From JAWLEV01 sp046538105 (lineage in GTDB: Bacteria > Chloroflexota > Anaerolineae > UBA1429), in NCBI GenBank assembly GCA_046538105.1, contig JBKHJO010000005.1:1-64000 (forward strand): DNA of 64,000 nucleotides, in the 5' to 3' direction. The position numbers were made by a program, and so were the translations under genes. Of this stretch, positions 35,133 to 44,481 are shown one piece after another (within the stretch, counting starts at the first letter, position 1; each line of letters starts with the position of its first letter). Under the pieces are notes generated by a model. The model was not told the DNA's origin, did no database searches, and saw only the letters and a list, made by a program, of their open reading frames with translations.

Positions 35133-38100
35133 CTATTCGCGCTGTACCCGCACCTGTCCCATGAGCCCCCAGGATTTGAGCACATAGTCGGGTGTATAGG
35201 TCTCATCGGTGCGCCGGAAGGAGCGCCAGTCCGTCCACGGCTCGCGTCCCGTAGCCAGGTGCAGGGGGCCCAACATATTCCGTGGACTGCTCACCACCTC
35301 TATGCCGAGCGCGTTTTCTCCGGGCAGCAGATGGTCGGTGATATCCAGGCCGTTCGCCGAGGCCCATGGGATATGGCCAGCCAGCCTCCCGTTGACATGT
35401 ACGGCCACATCCACCGCCTCATAGTCGCCCAGGTAAACGCGCACACGTTCACCTTTTTTCGGTGTATAATCTATGATATCCCGATAGACCATACTGCCAG
35501 CATAATGAGGATAGCCCTGTGTGGTCCAATCGCCAAAATGGAGAGTATCAGGTTCGGCAACGATGGCGCGGTCGATGCTGACGCCAAAGTCTCCCAGTAG
35601 GTAACAGTCCTCCAGTTCCATATGGTTGGTATAGTCACAATGGAGGATCAGCACGTTTTCGCCTTTTTTCAGGGTGGGCAATCTCACCTGGTGGAAGCCA
35701 CGATCCAGATACCATCCTACAGATTCGTTGGATACGGACTCTCCGTTAAGCGATATATCGAACCACGAGGCACCTTCCACCAGGAGATAGACAGTCTCCT
35801 CAGGCACCTCCTCCACTTCAAAGGAGAAGCGCAGAGCCACCGGCGTCCCATCATTCGGATGGGGTTCCAGGGCCCACTTGTAGCGCTGGGGTAGCCCGTT
35901 GTAGTAATTCTGCCGCATATCCAGGCGCTCACGGATCTGGCTCTGCGCTCGCCATACTTCTTGCGTCTTCGACCAGGCGCCGTCATTCTCCATGTGGGAT
36001 GTGCTAGGCCCATTCCCTGGGAGAATCGCTTCGCGATTCTCCATGCGATACTGGCACATGTCCAGGATCAAGAGATTGGGATCGGTACGCGTAAAAGCAC
36101 ATTCGGGACCGATAAGATAAGCATCGGTCACTCGCCGCATCTGCCGGAAGGATTTCTTCACTTTTTTGGCAGTCGCTACGCCTTCAGCCGCAGGATCGAC
36201 AACATACAGGTGCGAGCCTGCGGGGCCGAAATGGGCGTCAAAGGAAAGCATACCATCCGCTTTGTCGCCAGCAATGCCCATTATCTCTCCTGTCAGAGGA
36301 TCCCACTCTTCTACGCGGCCCTTTCCCTGGAGAGAGACCTTTATATCGTATCCGTTGTTTCTATCCCCATTGAAGATAAAATAGATGAATTTATCCCCAA
36401 ACCGTCGCTGCATATAAAGTAGTGGGGTTGCTTCCTGTGCATGTATGTTTTGTAGACTCACGCGGCGGGGCAGGGTCGCCTCCAAGGCATTTTGCAGTTG
36501 CGACACCTCGGACAGGACCACCAGACTCGATGCCGCTTTTTCTTGCAGTGCCCCCCACTCGTTCGCCAGTCGCTTGCTGGGCTCGGCTTCCACCATGGTG
36601 GGCAGGGGGTCAAAAGCGATGACGCGGCCGCCTGCCTCCAAAAAGGCCTCCAGCATATCGAGAGTGGGTTGCAGGATGGTATCAGTCCCGGGCGGAATGA
36701 CCACTACCTTGTACGACGCCTGTCCTACTGTAAACATATCCTTGTCCACATGGGCCTCCGTGGACATAATCTGCTCGTCGCCGAAATCAAAATCATAGTG
36801 GGTAGCCAATAGGGCACGGACGAAATCGCTCAGATCCTCACCATAGGCATCCACCGCCTGCACACTCTCTTCGCCCTCGCACAGCATGGACCAGGCTGTG
36901 GCGATGGGATGCAGCAGCAGCACGTCCCGGACGGCGTCCCCCTGGGTCAGCATATAGCCCACGCGGGCGAAATAATCCTCCACGACATCATTGTACTTCC
37001 ACCAGGTAGTGTTATAGTTGAAGGACGGCGGATAGTCTCGCTTGCGGCACCCCCGCAGCGTATAGAGTGCCAGATGCTGGCAACGCAGGTTTACGCCTAA
37101 CACATATTGCCAGTCGCCTACCCATTTCTGCCCTTCGAAGGTGAACTCCCAACTTGAGCATCCGTATGTTTCCGAGAGCACCCGTTCGCGTCCCATCTGG
37201 CTAGCTACGCTGGAACATTGTTTGATGGTCAGGAATTCGTGATTCTGTTCCGTAAGCATATCGATGCCGGGCACGTGCTGATATCGATAGTGGGGCATGA
37301 TGGCGCCGCCACGCAGAATCCCCAAGCCTAACTCGTTCTCGCAGAGATAGTGTCCTGTAAAGGCCAGACCGTGCTCCTCACACCACTCGCCCAATTGTTT
37401 CGAGTAGGCTTCTGTAAAGCGCTCGCTGATGGTATACCAATAGTCGTGGCGCGCCCTGGCTGCTTCCTCTGTATGTGTGGCATTCTCTCTACAGTCGTCG
37501 TAAAATAGCCAGGGGACTGTATTCAACAGGTCACAGCCACGCCTGCTTTCAAAATAGGCTGGTAATTCGTCAGTCCAGGGGAGGGCGCGTCGCCCCGAGC
37601 GTACCTCTACGGCAAAGACGTTGGGCTCGTCAGTAAAGATACCTGGAACCGCTTTGCCGAATTGGTCACCGACCTCTTTTCGATAGGCCTCATAGGTGAT
37701 ATCGAGGAAGGCGGCCACGGCGTCGGGATTCAGGTTATCAGCATAGGCGTCATCGTTGAACCATTCGCTGGGCCCCGAGACCTCGCGTCGGAAGATGAGG
37801 TACGTCTCGTCTGGGCCGAGATCGGTCGGCATGTCGGGGTCCAGGCGGTCCAGTGATATCAGCGCATCGCCTTCCACGACGGCCTTGAACACGGCCAGGA
37901 TATCCTCATCTTCCTCTGGCTCCTCGCTGGATTCCTCCACTGTCAACACTTTGGCGCGATAGGCATCGCCGCCCCGCGCGGGAACCAGCCCGCCGGCCGC
38001 ACCCGAGGGCCAGCGATCCTCGTCGTAAAGCCAGGCCCCCATACCCTCTCGGTCTGCCACTTGTACCGTTTCCCTTATACATTCTGTCCAGTGAGGGCCC

Positions 38101-38282
38101 ATGTACACCGTCTCCAGCCCATCGCGAGAGTGCATAAAAAAGCCACCCATGCCATGGGCTTTCATGTCTTGCACCTGGCGGACGAGTTCCTTCACTTCCA
38201 ATTTATCGTTCCAGGACCAGAAAGGAGCCCCCCTCATATCCAGTGGGGGGTCCAGGAACCCTTTTCGTAATTTATCTTTCAT
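35133..38282 (-). CDS. Large glycoside hydrolase, GH106-like (putative alpha-L-rhamnosidase family)
   Basis: 1049 aa. The N-terminus GAPFWSWNDKLEVKELVRQV followed by GMGGFFMHSRDGL and WLYDEDRWPSGAAGG is typical of the GH106-like group. A central barrel contains LAFTGHYLCENELG and ETYGCSSWEFTFEGQKW. The C-terminal third holds jelly-roll, sugar-binding-type modules (YLLVEGASWFDISLNGE; VRVYLGDYEAVDVAVHVNG). There is no signal peptide, so it probably acts on imported oligosaccharides. The exact bond is unknown; rhamnosidase is the family default. Downstream GH4 and the adjoining FAH-fold gene suggest a complete catabolic unit. Confidence 0.8.
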   Translation of the reverse strand: MKDKLRKGFLDPPLDMRGAPFWSWNDKLEVKELVRQVQDMKAHGMGGFFMHSRDGLETVYMGPHWTECIRETVQVADREGMGAWLYDEDRWPSGAAGGLVPARGGDAYRAKVLTVEESSEEPEEDEDILAVFKAVVEGDALISLDRLDPDMPTDLGPDETYLIFRREVSGPSEWFNDDAYADNLNPDAVAAFLDITYEAYRKEVGDQFGKAVPGIFTDEPNVFAVEVRSGRRALPWTDELPAYFESRRGCDLLNTVPWLFYDDCRENATHTEEAARARHDYWYTISERFTEAYSKQLGEWCEEHGLAFTGHYLCENELGLGILRGGAIMPHYRYQHVPGIDMLTEQNHEFLTIKQCSSVASQMGRERVLSETYGCSSWEFTFEGQKWVGDWQYVLGVNLRCQHLALYTLRGCRKRDYPPSFNYNTTWWKYNDVVEDYFARVGYMLTQGDAVRDVLLLHPIATAWSMLCEGEESVQAVDAYGEDLSDFVRALLATHYDFDFGDEQIMSTEAHVDKDMFTVGQASYKVVVIPPGTDTILQPTLDMLEAFLEAGGRVIAFDPLPTMVEAEPSKRLANEWGALQEKAASSLVVLSEVSQLQNALEATLPRRVSLQNIHAQEATPLLYMQRRFGDKFIYFIFNGDRNNGYDIKVSLQGKGRVEEWDPLTGEIMGIAGDKADGMLSFDAHFGPAGSHLYVVDPAAEGVATAKKVKKSFRQMRRVTDAYLIGPECAFTRTDPNLLILDMCQYRMENREAILPGNGPSTSHMENDGAWSKTQEVWRAQSQIRERLDMRQNYYNGLPQRYKWALEPHPNDGTPVALRFSFEVEEVPEETVYLLVEGASWFDISLNGESVSNESVGWYLDRGFHQVRLPTLKKGENVLILHCDYTNHMELEDCYLLGDFGVSIDRAIVAEPDTLHFGDWTTQGYPHYAGSMVYRDIIDYTPKKGERVRVYLGDYEAVDVAVHVNGRLAGHIPWASANGLDITDHLLPGENALGIEVVSSPRNMLGPLHLATGREPWTDWRSFRRTDETYTPDYVLKSWGLMGQVRVQRE

Positions 38283-38337
38283 CAGTTTGTTCTCCTTGTG
38301 ATGCTAAATCTATTGCTCGCGAGGTCAAAGCCCTTTA

Positions 38338-39135
38338 TCATACTTTTTCCGCGACGACCTCGTTTTTCAGCACACCGATACCATCGATCTCTATCTCCAC
38401 GATATCGCCGGCTTTGAGGAACACGGGAGGCGTGCGCGCAAATCCCACCCCCGAAGGTGTCCCCGTCATGATGACGGTACCGGGCAAGAGCGTCATGCAA
38501 TCGGAGAGATAGGAGACGAGTTCCCGGCAGGAAAAGATCAAATCATTGGTGTTCGATTCTTGCATCACCGTGCCGTTCAGGCGCGTGTGGATGTCAGCCT
38601 CGTCGGGATCTATTTCCGTCTCGATCCAGGGGCCGAGGGGAGCAAAGGTATCGAAGGACTTGCCCCGCGCCCATTGCACATCCAGACGAATCTGACAGTC
38701 GCGGGCGCTGACATCGTTGCCACACGTATATCCCAGGACATAATCCGGGGCCTCTTCCTCGCTTACGTGTTTGGCCTCTTTGCCTATGACGATGGTCAGT
38801 TCACACTCATAGTCCACCTCGTTGGGCGCCATGCTGGGAAGGACGATAACATCCTCAGGACCGCAGACAGCGGTTGTGGCCTTGAAAAAGATAACTGGCC
38901 GCTCTGGCAGATTCATGCCACTTTCCTCCGCATGGCCCACATAGTTCAAGCCGATAGCGATCACGTTGGGTGGATCGACCGGAGGGAGGAGAGTGACAGT
39001 CTCTTCATCCACCTTCTTGCCTGTCGGATGCCAATCTCCAAAGATGTCCCCCGCGACGAGATCGAATCTTCCTTCGCCATCGGGGACGCCGTATCGTACT
39101 GCTTCTTCTGTCGAGAAGCGGGCAATTTTGACCAT
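38338..39135 (-). CDS. Fumarylacetoacetate hydrolase-fold protein
   Basis: 265 aa. FAH family members hydrolyse or decarboxylate 2-oxoacid derivatives with a divalent metal. Visible ligands are VIAIGLNYVGHAEE, VDYECELTIVIGKEAK (Glu-x-Glu) and YTCGNDVSARDCQ, followed by KSFDTFAPLGPW and TGTPSGVGF. In sugar loci these are often 2-keto-3-deoxy-sugar-acid hydrolases, e.g. for fucose or rhamnose. Together with the GH106-like gene 55 bp downstream this would fit deoxysugar catabolism (inference). Confidence 0.88.
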   Translation of the reverse strand: MVKIARFSTEEAVRYGVPDGEGRFDLVAGDIFGDWHPTGKKVDEETVTLLPPVDPPNVIAIGLNYVGHAEESGMNLPERPVIFFKATTAVCGPEDVIVLPSMAPNEVDYECELTIVIGKEAKHVSEEEAPDYVLGYTCGNDVSARDCQIRLDVQWARGKSFDTFAPLGPWIETEIDPDEADIHTRLNGTVMQESNTNDLIFSCRELVSYLSDCMTLLPGTVIMTGTPSGVGFARTPPVFLKAGDIVEIEIDGIGVLKNEVVAEKV

Positions 39136-39163
39136 TGGTAGTTACTCCTGTATATGTTATAAT
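39135..39163 (+). promoter_or_regulatory. Sigma70-type promoter for the AOR-family gene
   Basis: TTGGTA (39135-39140), a 17-nt spacer and a consensus TATAAT (39158-39163). The -35 touches the start codon of the divergent FAH-fold gene. Confidence 0.65.
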
Positions 39164-39308
39164 TGGATATTCGAAAGGATTGTAGACGTCTTGGGAAAAA
39201 AGATCAAGAGGTGGTCATCTCATCCAGTAATCTTAATCTTTCCATCCCCTTCCGTATCCGGCAAGCGCTGAGGCTTGGGGGCTGGTTCATAAAGGAGGCT
39301 TGAGCGAT

Positions 39309-41267
39309 ATGGTGAAAGAATATGGTGGTTGGGCCGGCCGCATCCTGCAGGTGGATTTGACGACGGGAGAACTTGTGTATCATCACACTCTCGATTATGC
39401 CCTGGACTATATAGGCGGGCGGGGCATAGGCGCTGCCTTGGCTTGGGAGTTGTTGCAGCCAGGAATTGGCCCTTTTGATCCTCAGAATCCCTTGATGTTT
39501 CTCAACGGTCCTCTGGCCGGAACGGGTGCTCCCGCTGCGGGTCGTACCACCATATGTTCGTTGACCCCTCAGGGATATCCCTATTCCTGGTTCTCGCGGG
39601 CAAGTATGGGAGGAGACCTGAGCCATCATCTCAAATATGCAGGCTATGATGGTCTCGTGTTTATGGGCAAGGCCGCAGTCCCGACCCTCTTTGTGCTATC
39701 TGACGACCAAGCAAAACTGGTCGAGGCACAGGATCTATGGGGAATGGACATTATAGAGACTCAGCACGTTTTGCGGGAACGCTGGGGCTCCGAGATGCAA
39801 GTCGCGACCATCGGTCCCGCAGGAGAGAATCTCTCTCGCATCGCCTCCATCGGTACTAATGCGGGCTCGGCGGCAGGCCAGGGCGGATTTGGCGCCGTCA
39901 TGGGAGCCAAGAACTTGAAGGCGTTGGTAGTACATGGTACCGGAAGACCCATTATCGCTGATAAAGAGGGTTTTCGCTCTTTTGCGCGTAGAGTGGCACA
40001 GGAATACGTGCAGGATAACCGTAACCGTCCCCAGCGAGGAAGGGGAAAAAGTGCCTACAATGCCAAACGAAACCGCTGCAGTGCCGGATGTCTGATGGGC
40101 TGTGGTACCCATTATGAAGATGTCCCTGGAACTGTTTTCCCTGATACCGAGTACAGCGGCATTGTACAATGCACGGCGGGCCGCTTCTCTGGTGCTGAGG
40201 ATCATTACTGGGATCTGGGATTCGAAGCCGGCTTTGAACTCAATATGCTGGCTAACAGATGGGGCATCAACCACTGGGACCTGATGAAAGGCCTTTTCCC
40301 CTGGATCGGTATGTGCCATCGGGCTGGTCTGATGGAAGAGATAGGGGGCAGGCCCATAGAGCGAGATGAACCCGAGTTCTGGTATGACATATTAAAGGCC
40401 ATCGCCACCCACAAAGGCCCCATAGCGGAAATAGTTGCCGATGGAGGGAGACGCGCCATCGCACGCACAGGGTGCCTGCCGGATGAAGCGCGTCAACTTT
40501 ACACGGCCTGGGGATACGCAAATCACTGGGATGGTCGCGGACCTCGTGGAAACAGAATAACGTATCCTTTCTGGCTGGCGAGTGCTCTTTTGTGGATGAT
40601 CGATACCCGCGACCCCATGGGCAGCACTCACGGGTATGTACAGGATATGACCAGAATCAGCCCTTTTGGAGAGGATGTGCTCAATTGGGAACAACTGCAG
40701 GGGCTTGGAGAGCGCATCTATGGCACCTCCGCAGCCATGGATCCCCTGAGTGACTATGAGGGCAAGGCAGAACCCGCTCTGTGGCATGCCAGACGCTCCT
40801 TGATCAAGGATAGCCTTCCACTCTGTGATCGCACGTTCCCTCGCCTTTTCACTTCCCTTACCGACGACGGGCTGCCCCGGACGAATGGGATAGAAGGCCC
40901 CGACTTTGAGGCCCATTTTTACAAATTGGCAACTGGACACGAGATTGAACCCGAAGAATTGGAGCAGGCCGCCGAACGGGCCCTTACCCTGGAACGCCTC
41001 GAGCAACTTCGCGACTTTGGGCGTACGCGCGAAACTGACGACGATATCCTGGACTTTTTCTGTGATACCCTCGAGGAATATACCAATCCACTCCTTGAAG
41101 AGAGAAAACGCGCTGAACATGGGCCTTTGACCGAACTCGCAACTTCTTTCTATGCCCTGCGCGGATGGGATACGGATACGGGTATTCCCTCAAAAGAACA
41201 ATTAAAGCGCCTGAATTTAGGGCATACTATAAAAGTCTTGGAACAATATGGAACAAAGATCACATAA
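39309..41267 (+). CDS. Tungsten-dependent aldehyde:ferredoxin oxidoreductase family protein
   Basis: 652 aa. ATG 39309 is preferred (AAAGGAGG 12-19 bp upstream) over a TTG at 39300, which is too close to it. The AOR N-terminal domain reads YIGGRGIGAALAWELL and FLNGPLAGTGAPAAGR; NAGSAAGQGGFGAVMGAKNL contacts the tungstopterin. The [4Fe-4S] cysteines read CSAGCLMGC, i.e. C-x3-C-x3-C, where the family normally has C-x2-C-x3-C. The fourth Cys is expected in SLPLCDRTFP. Such enzymes oxidise aldehydes (or other carbonyls) with ferredoxin as acceptor, so it could use the same ferredoxin pool as POR and NfnAB. mobB is encoded in the same window. Confidence 0.88.
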   Translation: MVKEYGGWAGRILQVDLTTGELVYHHTLDYALDYIGGRGIGAALAWELLQPGIGPFDPQNPLMFLNGPLAGTGAPAAGRTTICSLTPQGYPYSWFSRASMGGDLSHHLKYAGYDGLVFMGKAAVPTLFVLSDDQAKLVEAQDLWGMDIIETQHVLRERWGSEMQVATIGPAGENLSRIASIGTNAGSAAGQGGFGAVMGAKNLKALVVHGTGRPIIADKEGFRSFARRVAQEYVQDNRNRPQRGRGKSAYNAKRNRCSAGCLMGCGTHYEDVPGTVFPDTEYSGIVQCTAGRFSGAEDHYWDLGFEAGFELNMLANRWGINHWDLMKGLFPWIGMCHRAGLMEEIGGRPIERDEPEFWYDILKAIATHKGPIAEIVADGGRRAIARTGCLPDEARQLYTAWGYANHWDGRGPRGNRITYPFWLASALLWMIDTRDPMGSTHGYVQDMTRISPFGEDVLNWEQLQGLGERIYGTSAAMDPLSDYEGKAEPALWHARRSLIKDSLPLCDRTFPRLFTSLTDDGLPRTNGIEGPDFEAHFYKLATGHEIEPEELEQAAERALTLERLEQLRDFGRTRETDDDILDFFCDTLEEYTNPLLEERKRAEHGPLTELATSFYALRGWDTDTGIPSKEQLKRLNLGHTIKVLEQYGTKIT

Positions 41268-41364
41268 AAGCGAGTGTCAACGTGGAATATACGCGGCTTA
41301 ATATGCCCTCGGGTTCTCCAGTATTTCATAGAGTTATCTTGCGTATCGACTAGGGGGTGAGACG

Positions 41365-42663
41365 ATGGCGCGCGCTGAAAGTGGAATACTTCGCTACGAG
41401 ACAACGCTGAACCCAGAGGCCAGAGAACGTATTCGGGAGATTGGCAGGGCCGATCTTCTTGTAGGGATTCCCAGCTATCGTAACGGGCGCACTATTGGTA
41501 AGGTATTGGAGGTGGTGACGGAGGGTATCGCCACATACCTCCGCGATAAACGCGTCGTATTGATGAACGCGGACGGGGACTCGACGGATAATACAGTTAG
41601 CAAAGTCCGGGAGACAAAGACGCCTGCCAATGTGAAAAAGTTGTGCATCGTCTACAAAGGAAAATCGGGCAAGGGTCTGGCTGTTCGTTCTATCTTTGAA
41701 GCCGCCGCCTGTTTGGAAACCAAGGCGTGTCTGGTAGTCGAGGCTCGTGCGCCAGGCATTCGTCCCGAGTGGCTTCCCTGGCTCATTGAGCCTGTACTGG
41801 CTGGCGATGACGTCGCTTTTGCCTGCTATAATAAAAGTGCGTATGCGGCCTCTTTTGTGGATAACCTCTTTTATCCCTTTTTGCGGGTTTTCTTGAACGC
41901 TGATCTCCGTGAGCCATTGTGTAGCGAGTTCTGCATCAGGACGGCGCTGGGAGAGGAATTGGCGGGAAAGGACGTATGGGAAACTGACGTGGCGCAATTT
42001 GGCGTGAATGTCTGGATCGCCATTCAGGCTCTGGTGGAGGGCTGGGACATCTCACAGGTCGCTTTGGGGTTCAGGGGCGATCCCAGTGGTGATCCTGGCG
42101 ATATGTTGGACGCCCGATTCGACCACGCAGTAGGCACGCTATTCCGGCTTTTGACGGTGCACGAGGAACTATGGCGTAACGGACCACCTCATCGCCACCT
42201 TCCTTTTCGTCGCGTCAGGAACCTTGACGTTACGCCGCCTTGCAGGGATTGCGTCGGCGATCTCATGTATGGGATGCGCGAGGGATGGGAGATATATGGA
42301 AAAGATTGGGAGGCAATTCTATCTCCTGAAACTTTTGCTAGAGTTTTAAATCTGCTGGCCCTGGATGTAGAGGATTTTGTCTTTCCCGAAACCCTTTGGG
42401 GCAATGTGATCATGGAGTTCGCCATGAGCCACAATAGGGGTGATGGGGATCCGGATAGAATAGTCAAGTCTCTCCTTCCTCTCTTCTATGGAAGAACGGC
42501 TACCTATGTAAGGCAAACTATGGAGTTGACGTTAGCCGAGCGTGAGGCTGTTGTACAAAGGGTGCTGTCCGCCTTTTCGGCATTGAAATCTTCCTTTATT
42601 CGTCAATGGAGTGAATACGATTCTTGGTTTGATACGGATTCGGGATTCTGGCTCGGCGCGTGA
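41365..42663 (+). CDS. Glycosyltransferase, GT-A fold (GT2/GT81-like)
   Basis: 432 aa. Starts with ADLLVGIPSYRNGRTIGKVL, which binds the nucleotide, and VVLMNADGDSTDNTV containing the metal-binding region. A second segment (YKGKSGKGLAVRSIFEAA) follows. The C-terminal 200 residues do not match ordinary GT2 proteins, and the whole resembles glucosyl- or mannosylglycerate-type synthases (GT81), which make compatible solutes. This is a tentative assignment. It follows the AOR gene by 98 bp. The shared tmRNA terminator (42884-42921) could end it. Confidence 0.65.
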   Translation: MARAESGILRYETTLNPEARERIREIGRADLLVGIPSYRNGRTIGKVLEVVTEGIATYLRDKRVVLMNADGDSTDNTVSKVRETKTPANVKKLCIVYKGKSGKGLAVRSIFEAAACLETKACLVVEARAPGIRPEWLPWLIEPVLAGDDVAFACYNKSAYAASFVDNLFYPFLRVFLNADLREPLCSEFCIRTALGEELAGKDVWETDVAQFGVNVWIAIQALVEGWDISQVALGFRGDPSGDPGDMLDARFDHAVGTLFRLLTVHEELWRNGPPHRHLPFRRVRNLDVTPPCRDCVGDLMYGMREGWEIYGKDWEAILSPETFARVLNLLALDVEDFVFPETLWGNVIMEFAMSHNRGDGDPDRIVKSLLPLFYGRTATYVRQTMELTLAEREAVVQRVLSAFSALKSSFIRQWSEYDSWFDTDSGFWLGA

Positions 42664-42883
42664 TTTATCCTTTTGCCGCTCGACCAGTCATCGTTTGTAG
42701 AGGGATTGAGGGATAGAGGTCGCTGTATTATATGAGATAATCGACATAATCTTTACCTCATCCGACGTATCTGTGTGTCTACACCAGAGTGGGGGAGGTC
42801 ACCGACACTTGGAGCATAAGGCAGTTGCTCGGAGTTGGATAAGAATACTAAGGATTTTAGAATGAGTAGCGGCAAGAGGATGT

Positions 42884-42921
42884 AAAAAGGCCTGGCTGCA
42901 AGTTAGCAGCCAGGCCTTTTT
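42884..42921. terminator. Bidirectional terminator between the glycosyltransferase gene and ssrA
   Basis: Stem 42884-42899 with 42906-42921, 16 bp including A-T ends, loop AAGTTA. T-runs on both sides allow it to end both rightward and leftward (ssrA) transcripts. Confidence 0.85.
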
Positions 42922-42932
42922 ATGAATCCCTG

Positions 42933-43328
42933 TGGAGATGGCGGGAATCGAACCCGCGTCCAAAAAGTTCGGCCAGAGACATCTACAGGCTTAGTCGATC
43001 CACGTTATCTCATAGATCCGATTTTGCTCGACAAAACCCGTAATCTACCAGCCGACAAAGAGTCTTTGGTCGGCGATATCGGCGTCTCCCCGACCGCAGC
43101 CCGATTTAGCCGTCGCCCGTTACTTTTCTCTCGGGCTAAGAAAAAGTAAGGACGTGATCGACGCTTCTTGGCCGATCAGGCTCTTGCTTTAGCTGGTGCT
43201 ACGCAGCTAGAGCGTAAGCCGGAGTATAAGTGTCTTCGGCACTTAAAAGTTTGCCTCTGATTTACGAGGATGAGGCACCTCGACCTGCAGTCCCTAACCA
43301 GCCCTTTCTGTCGAATCCTGTCATCCCC
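42933..43328 (-). ncRNA. ssrA: Transfer-messenger RNA (tmRNA)
   Basis: 396 nt. The 5' end is GGGGAUGACAGGAUUCGACAG and the 3' end carries a T-loop ((G)GGUUCGAUUCCCGCC) with acceptor arm CAUCUCC pairing 5' GGGGAUG (one G-U). CCA is not encoded: the last bases are ACA. The tag frame is at 43240-43199 and reads AEDTYTPAYALAA then UAG, with an AAGU just before the resume GCC codon. tmRNA with SmpB rescues stalled ribosomes and tags the peptides for proteolysis. smpB lies 1.2 kb away. A sigma70-type promoter (TTGCCA-17-TATACT) is 12 bp upstream. Confidence 0.96.
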
Positions 43329-43340
43329 AATACGAAAATA

Positions 43341-43369
43341 AGTATAACATACTTGGCGCATTATGGCAA
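43341..43369 (-). promoter_or_regulatory. Sigma70-type promoter of ssrA
   Basis: On the minus strand TTGCCA (43369-43364), a 17-nt spacer and TATACT (43346-43341), just ahead of the mature 5' end. Confidence 0.7.
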
Positions 43370-43545
43370 ACGCGGCTTCTGCCAACACTATGGCGGATTT
43401 TGCCCGTGTTCTACCACCCAAAACCTAGCCGTGGCACAGGCACACAACTGGCAAAGGAGAGTGCCTTACAGGTGTCCTGGCTTTCATCCTAGGGCATCTC
43501 GAATTATAATTTAGCGGATGAATTAGTCGAGGAGGTGTAGGCATC

Positions 43546-44418
43546 ATGCGAGAGGTAAAAGTGGGAATTATTGGTGGTAGCGGTCTGTACGCGATGGGGG
43601 GATTGACCAATGTGGAAAAGTTAACCGTGAACACTCCCTTTGGTGCTCCTAGTGACAACCTTATCTTGGGTGATATGGATGGTGTGCCCGTCGCTTTCTT
43701 GCCCCGACATGGTGAGGGACATCGAATCGGTCCCAGTGAATTGCCCGCTCGCGCCAATGTATGGGCTATGAAGTCGCTGGGAGTAACCCACCTTCTTTCT
43801 GTCAGCGCTGTAGGCAGCCTGCGTGAGCATCTCGCGCCCCGCGATGCTGTCGTGCCCGATCAGATTCTGGACCGCACCAAAGGGATACGTCCTGCTACAT
43901 TCTTTGGGGATGGGCTTGTAGCACATATCGCCTTTGCTGAACCCTATTGTCCAGAACTCTGTGGCATCGTATACGACGTGGCCGTCGAGTTGGGGGTTGC
44001 TACGGTCCACAAAGGAGGCACTATGATCGTCATGGAGGGGCCGCAGTTTTCGACCAAGGCCGAATCCAACTTTTATCGGCAAATTGGAGGAGATATCATC
44101 GGTATGACGGCTCTACCCGAAGCCAAGCTGGCTCGAGAGGCCGAGATATGCTACTGCACCCTGGCTATGATAACCGACTATGACTGCTGGCACGACTCGG
44201 AGGAGGCGGTCACAGTGGATATGGTCGTAGAGAATATGCAGGCCAATGCGGATGCCAGTAGGGCGATCGTCAAAGCAGCAATTCACCGCATTGTCGAAGC
44301 GGATCGGGAGTGCGAGTGTGCGCGGGCTCTGGAGGATGCCATCATAACCAGCCAGGATGCTATATCAGAAGAAAGAAAGCAAACTCTCGACCTGCTCATC
44401 GGAAAGTACTTGGATTGA
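43546..44418 (+). CDS. mtnP: S-methyl-5'-thioadenosine phosphorylase
   Basis: 290 aa, normal length. It cleaves methylthioadenosine with phosphate in the methionine salvage and polyamine pathways. VGIIGGSGLYAM is the phosphate site start; FLPRHGEGHRIGPSELPARA and LLSVSAVGSLRE continue the active site; TMIVMEGPQFSTKAE is the substrate-binding segment and ITDYDCW the purine-side Asp motif. AGGAGG is upstream of ATG 43546. A TATAAT at 43505-43510 suggests its own promoter, with a poor -35. A related 6-oxopurine phosphorylase activity is possible. Confidence 0.9.
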   Translation: MREVKVGIIGGSGLYAMGGLTNVEKLTVNTPFGAPSDNLILGDMDGVPVAFLPRHGEGHRIGPSELPARANVWAMKSLGVTHLLSVSAVGSLREHLAPRDAVVPDQILDRTKGIRPATFFGDGLVAHIAFAEPYCPELCGIVYDVAVELGVATVHKGGTMIVMEGPQFSTKAESNFYRQIGGDIIGMTALPEAKLAREAEICYCTLAMITDYDCWHDSEEAVTVDMVVENMQANADASRAIVKAAIHRIVEADRECECARALEDAIITSQDAISEERKQTLDLLIGKYLD

Positions 44419-44421
44419 GGC

Positions 44422-44455
44422 AAAAGACAAGGGGAGCATCTTCATGCTCCCCTTG
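44422..44455 (-). terminator. Rho-independent terminator of the smpB operon
   Basis: Perfect 12-bp stem (44428-44439 with 44444-44455) and a 4-nt loop between convergent mtnP and smpB. Read leftward it is followed by TCTTTT. Confidence 0.75.
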
Positions 44456-44481
44456 CATGTAGCGACGCAAACCGTGTCTTC

